A stretch of DNA of 64,000 nucleotides, from the NCBI GenBank assembly GCA_938015435.1, contig CALLPN010000003.1, forward strand, positions 62,001 to 126,000, in the 5' to 3' direction. The notes beneath the pieces were generated by a model that was not told the origin of the DNA, did no database searches, and worked only from the letters and a program-made list of their open reading frames with translations. Below, one piece after another: positions 62,136 through 64,000 of this stretch (positions are counted from its first letter, which is position 1; each line of letters opens with the position of its first letter). The translations under genes and the position numbers were made by a program. Source of the stretch: an uncultured Saprospiraceae bacterium. Its GTDB lineage: Bacteria; Bacteroidota; Bacteroidia; Chitinophagales; Saprospiraceae.

Positions 62136-63527
62136 TTACTTTCGAGACACTTCATATACATTCAAACAAGAATTTGATCCTGGACATAATTCTTTAACGT
62201 TAGTAACTGTATATTTTTCTTTCAGTTTATTGAGCATTACAATGAACTGAGAGTTTCGATTACTCTGTGCAACCGTAGCTCCAGAAGATATAATGGCTAC
62301 TTGAAATTTTCCGAACTTTTCAAAAGCTTGTTCGACATGATATTCATCATTAACAAGATTTATGTCACTCCATTTTTTATCGGTGGCATATGAATAGATA
62401 TATCTAAATATTGGTGTTCTGTTATCCATATCTATGAACGTTAATCGATCTTCACTTATTGATTTTATAGCTCTGGAAAATTGACCATATTCCGATTGTT
62501 TGATAGAGGCTTTATAGTGGATAGTGAAATTAGTCAATGCAATCATGATAATTACTAAAACACTGATATATGATCCCCTTATCCATTTTTTTTCTTTGAG
62601 GTAATAACCAATAGCTACTACAAATATTGGAAGAGCAGGAATCCAAAATCGACCATTAAGTAATATACCATTAGTATAACCGCTATATACATGAGCTACA
62701 TATCCGTAGACTAGATGTAAACACAGAAAAGAAATTAGCCCTAACGCAAAAGGCTTTAAATGTACACGTGGAACTTTGGTAAACCACAATGGACTTAGTG
62801 GAAGTAGAATCAATAAGACTATCAAATATATTACCAAAGTATCTGGCAAAAATTCTATACCAAAAGGATAACCCTCTTTAAGTAATAGTGGTTTAGTGGT
62901 GAGATAATAATAGCCAAAAAATCGAAATGACAAACCACTTAAAAACGCAAGGCTAGAATAAACATAGTTGCAACTTATAAAGAAAGCTAGAGGTGCAAGT
63001 AATAGAATGTTTGTTTCCCTAAAAGCCACACTTAGTCCAGTGATAAATGCTAACCATAGATAAGCGTTGGATCTTTTACTGTAGTATAAGCATACACCTA
63101 TTGCGACAAGCAGTAGACTTGGCATCTCGCTCATAGTAGTTCGAGCAATAAATATTAGAGGGAGAAATAAATAAAGTACGGAAAGTGAAATTATTGGTAG
63201 GTCTAATTTTTTCAGGCACCTATACATCATCAATATAGAAGTAAGAAGAAACAGTAATCCACCAAAATAAATTAGAGGGTTTCCTATTCTACGTAGAATA
63301 GAAAGTAAAAACGATGTGCCAGGAGGGTAGTGGCCCTCTATTAAAGTATAGGTAGTACCAGAGACAGCATCTATAATAGTGTTGTCTATATTACCGCCTA
63401 TCCAATTACTAACTTGAAAATAATAGCTGACTTCATCTGTAATCATTAATTGACTGGGTGGCCAGATGATGTTACAAATGAGTATTATAAAAACCGGTAT
63501 TATGAGATATGTATACTTTGTATTCAC
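62136..63527 (-). CDS. Polytopic membrane glycosyltransferase (GT39-like, GT-C fold)
   Basis: GTG at 63527, immediately after the upstream stop, gives 463 residues with a normal start (NTKYTYLIIPVFI); a TTG 6 codons earlier would overlap the exonuclease gene. About eleven membrane helices. The first loop contains MITDEVSYYFQVSNWIGG (acidic DE motif of GT-C enzymes) and GHYPPGTSFLLS, resembling the HPPG/HPPL element. A C-terminal soluble tail of ~120 residues follows. It likely transfers a sugar from a lipid-linked donor at the outer face of the membrane. The same architecture is encoded at 48.5-50.0 kb. Confidence 0.78.
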   Translation of the reverse strand: MNTKYTYLIIPVFIILICNIIWPPSQLMITDEVSYYFQVSNWIGGNIDNTIIDAVSGTTYTLIEGHYPPGTSFLLSILRRIGNPLIYFGGLLFLLTSILMMYRCLKKLDLPIISLSVLYLFLPLIFIARTTMSEMPSLLLVAIGVCLYYSKRSNAYLWLAFITGLSVAFRETNILLLAPLAFFISCNYVYSSLAFLSGLSFRFFGYYYLTTKPLLLKEGYPFGIEFLPDTLVIYLIVLLILLPLSPLWFTKVPRVHLKPFALGLISFLCLHLVYGYVAHVYSGYTNGILLNGRFWIPALPIFVVAIGYYLKEKKWIRGSYISVLVIIMIALTNFTIHYKASIKQSEYGQFSRAIKSISEDRLTFIDMDNRTPIFRYIYSYATDKKWSDINLVNDEYHVEQAFEKFGKFQVAIISSGATVAQSNRNSQFIVMLNKLKEKYTVTNVKELCPGSNSCLNVYEVSRK

Positions 63528-63528
63528 A

Positions 63529-64000
63529 CTATATCTTCCAGTCAAAATTAAGCTCTACTGCACAGTGATCGGAATGTTTTACTTCTCTGTAATGCGCACT
63601 TGATTTTAGGGTGGGTACAATACTATCAGTAACAGAAAGATAATCTATTCTCCATCCTTTATTATTTCCACGAGCACCAGCACGATAGCTCCACCAACTA
63701 TATTCTTGTTTTTCTGGGTATAAATGACGGAATGCGTCTGTAAAAGGTCCATCAAACCATTCTGCTAACCAAGCTTTTTCTTCCGGTTGACAACCTGATC
63801 TTTTGTCGTTTTTCTTAGGGTTGTGAATATCAATATCTTGATGTACCACATTATAATCACCAAGGATTATTGTATTGGGTCTTTCTTTGATCGTTTCAAG
63901 AAAGAATGGTTTTAGATCATGTAGAAATTCCATTTTGAATGCATGCCGCTCCTCACCCGCACTTCCACTAGGGAAATAACAGTTGATTATTGTCAAATCA
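63529..64000 (-). CDS. xth: Exodeoxyribonuclease III, C-terminal part (5' end outside window)
   Basis: The frame is open to the end of the window, and the first Met seen (63996) corresponds to an internal position, so the 5' part lies beyond 64000. The EEP-fold motifs are clear: GDYNVVHQDIDIHNP (metal site and catalytic region), WSYRAGARGNNKGWRIDYLSVT and HSDHCAVEL with the catalytic Asp-His. ExoIII is an AP endonuclease and 3'-5' exonuclease in base-excision repair. It precedes the membrane glycosyltransferase gene on the same strand, with only one base between the stop and the GTG start. Confidence 0.93.
   Translation of the reverse strand, partial: DLTIINCYFPSGSAGEERHAFKMEFLHDLKPFFLETIKERPNTIILGDYNVVHQDIDIHNPKKNDKRSGCQPEEKAWLAEWFDGPFTDAFRHLYPEKQEYSWWSYRAGARGNNKGWRIDYLSVTDSIVPTLKSSAHYREVKHSDHCAVELNFDWKI

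Noticed and set aside
62762..62777. parS-like half site ending CACGTGGAACT inside the membrane glycosyltransferase gene
   Set aside because: Only one arm matches (about 11 of 16) and it is explained by coding sequence.
1..64000. tRNA, rRNA, insertion sequence, integrase or attachment site
   Set aside because: I looked for T-loop TTCGAAT/TTCAAAT contexts, transposase motifs and terminal inverted repeats with target duplications and found none that hold up.

Overview
The window looks like a chromosomal segment of a member of the Bacteroidota. It is AT-rich. It carries families that are largely confined to or typical of that phylum: S46 dipeptidyl-peptidase, Omp28/DUF6029, DUF4097 and DUF2807 adhesins, DUF5916, DUF4230, DUF3570/DUF4266, an ECF sigma/anti-sigma pair and a Bacteroidota-type PpiD. 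Shine-Dalgarno sequences are mostly absent, and several promoters fit the TAnnTTTG (-7) / TTTG (-33) pattern. The class (Saprospiria, Chitinophagia or Flavobacteriia) cannot be decided from this sequence. Coding is dense. I saw no rRNA, tRNA, insertion sequence, prophage or CRISPR array.

Layout. 1-5.9 kb: end of cydA, cydB and a membrane protein, then a zinc-ribbon protein, recX, comM, a lipoprotein and a ferredoxin. 5.9-10.9 kb: alkyl-DNA repair (ogt) with a catalytically degenerate MtfA-like protein, then an Omp28/DUF6029 envelope pair diverging from a TlpA thioredoxin. 10.9-16.3 kb: S46 peptidase with an AraC regulator, then a minimal iscS-iscU-iscA operon whose 3' region holds a 61-bp tandem repeat array. 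16.5-24.7 kb: an orphan shortened methylmalonyl-CoA mutase small subunit, PBP1A, DUF4230 and PpiD, with more repeat-bearing 3' regions. 25-31 kb: acyl-CoA dehydrogenase, site-2 protease, inositol monophosphatase, Nfu, YebC and a PAP2/sphingomyelin-synthase-like enzyme. 31.2-39.7 kb: an envelope-sensing block (ECF sigma, anti-sigma, two DUF4097 proteins, DUF5916, membrane-anchored AraC, DUF2807, RDD). 39.7-48.2 kb: M1 peptidase, AAA ATPase, thrB, methyltransferase, MscS and an M23-like protein. 48.5-53.6 kb: a membrane glycosyltransferase, mazG-like, dtd, ctaA and an alpha/beta hydrolase. 54.4-62 kb: htpG, a deacetylase/glycosyltransferase pair and a thioredoxin-apbE-DUF4266-DUF3570 operon. 62-64 kb: a second membrane glycosyltransferase and exonuclease III, which runs off the end.

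The strongest non-coding signals lie at 51.1-54.4 kb. Three near-perfect ParB-binding parS sites occur within 710 bp (53610-54319). About 2 kb away, the dtd-ctaA gap (51126-51694) holds several DnaA-box-like 9-mers, a 14-bp palindrome and an AT-only tract enclosed by a long inverted repeat. I infer that the window covers the chromosome's centromere region and possibly its replication origin. The second theme is a family of structured repeats sharing TTTTCTGCGAAAGCC-like and GATTGGAAT-like motifs. They sit mainly between stop codons and terminators of leftward genes.

Other points worth attention are an ATG-TAA directly in front of the ECF sigma reading frame, a peptidase-family protein without its HExxH, tandem putative operators before the AAA ATPase gene, and the poorly understood apbE-linked cluster.
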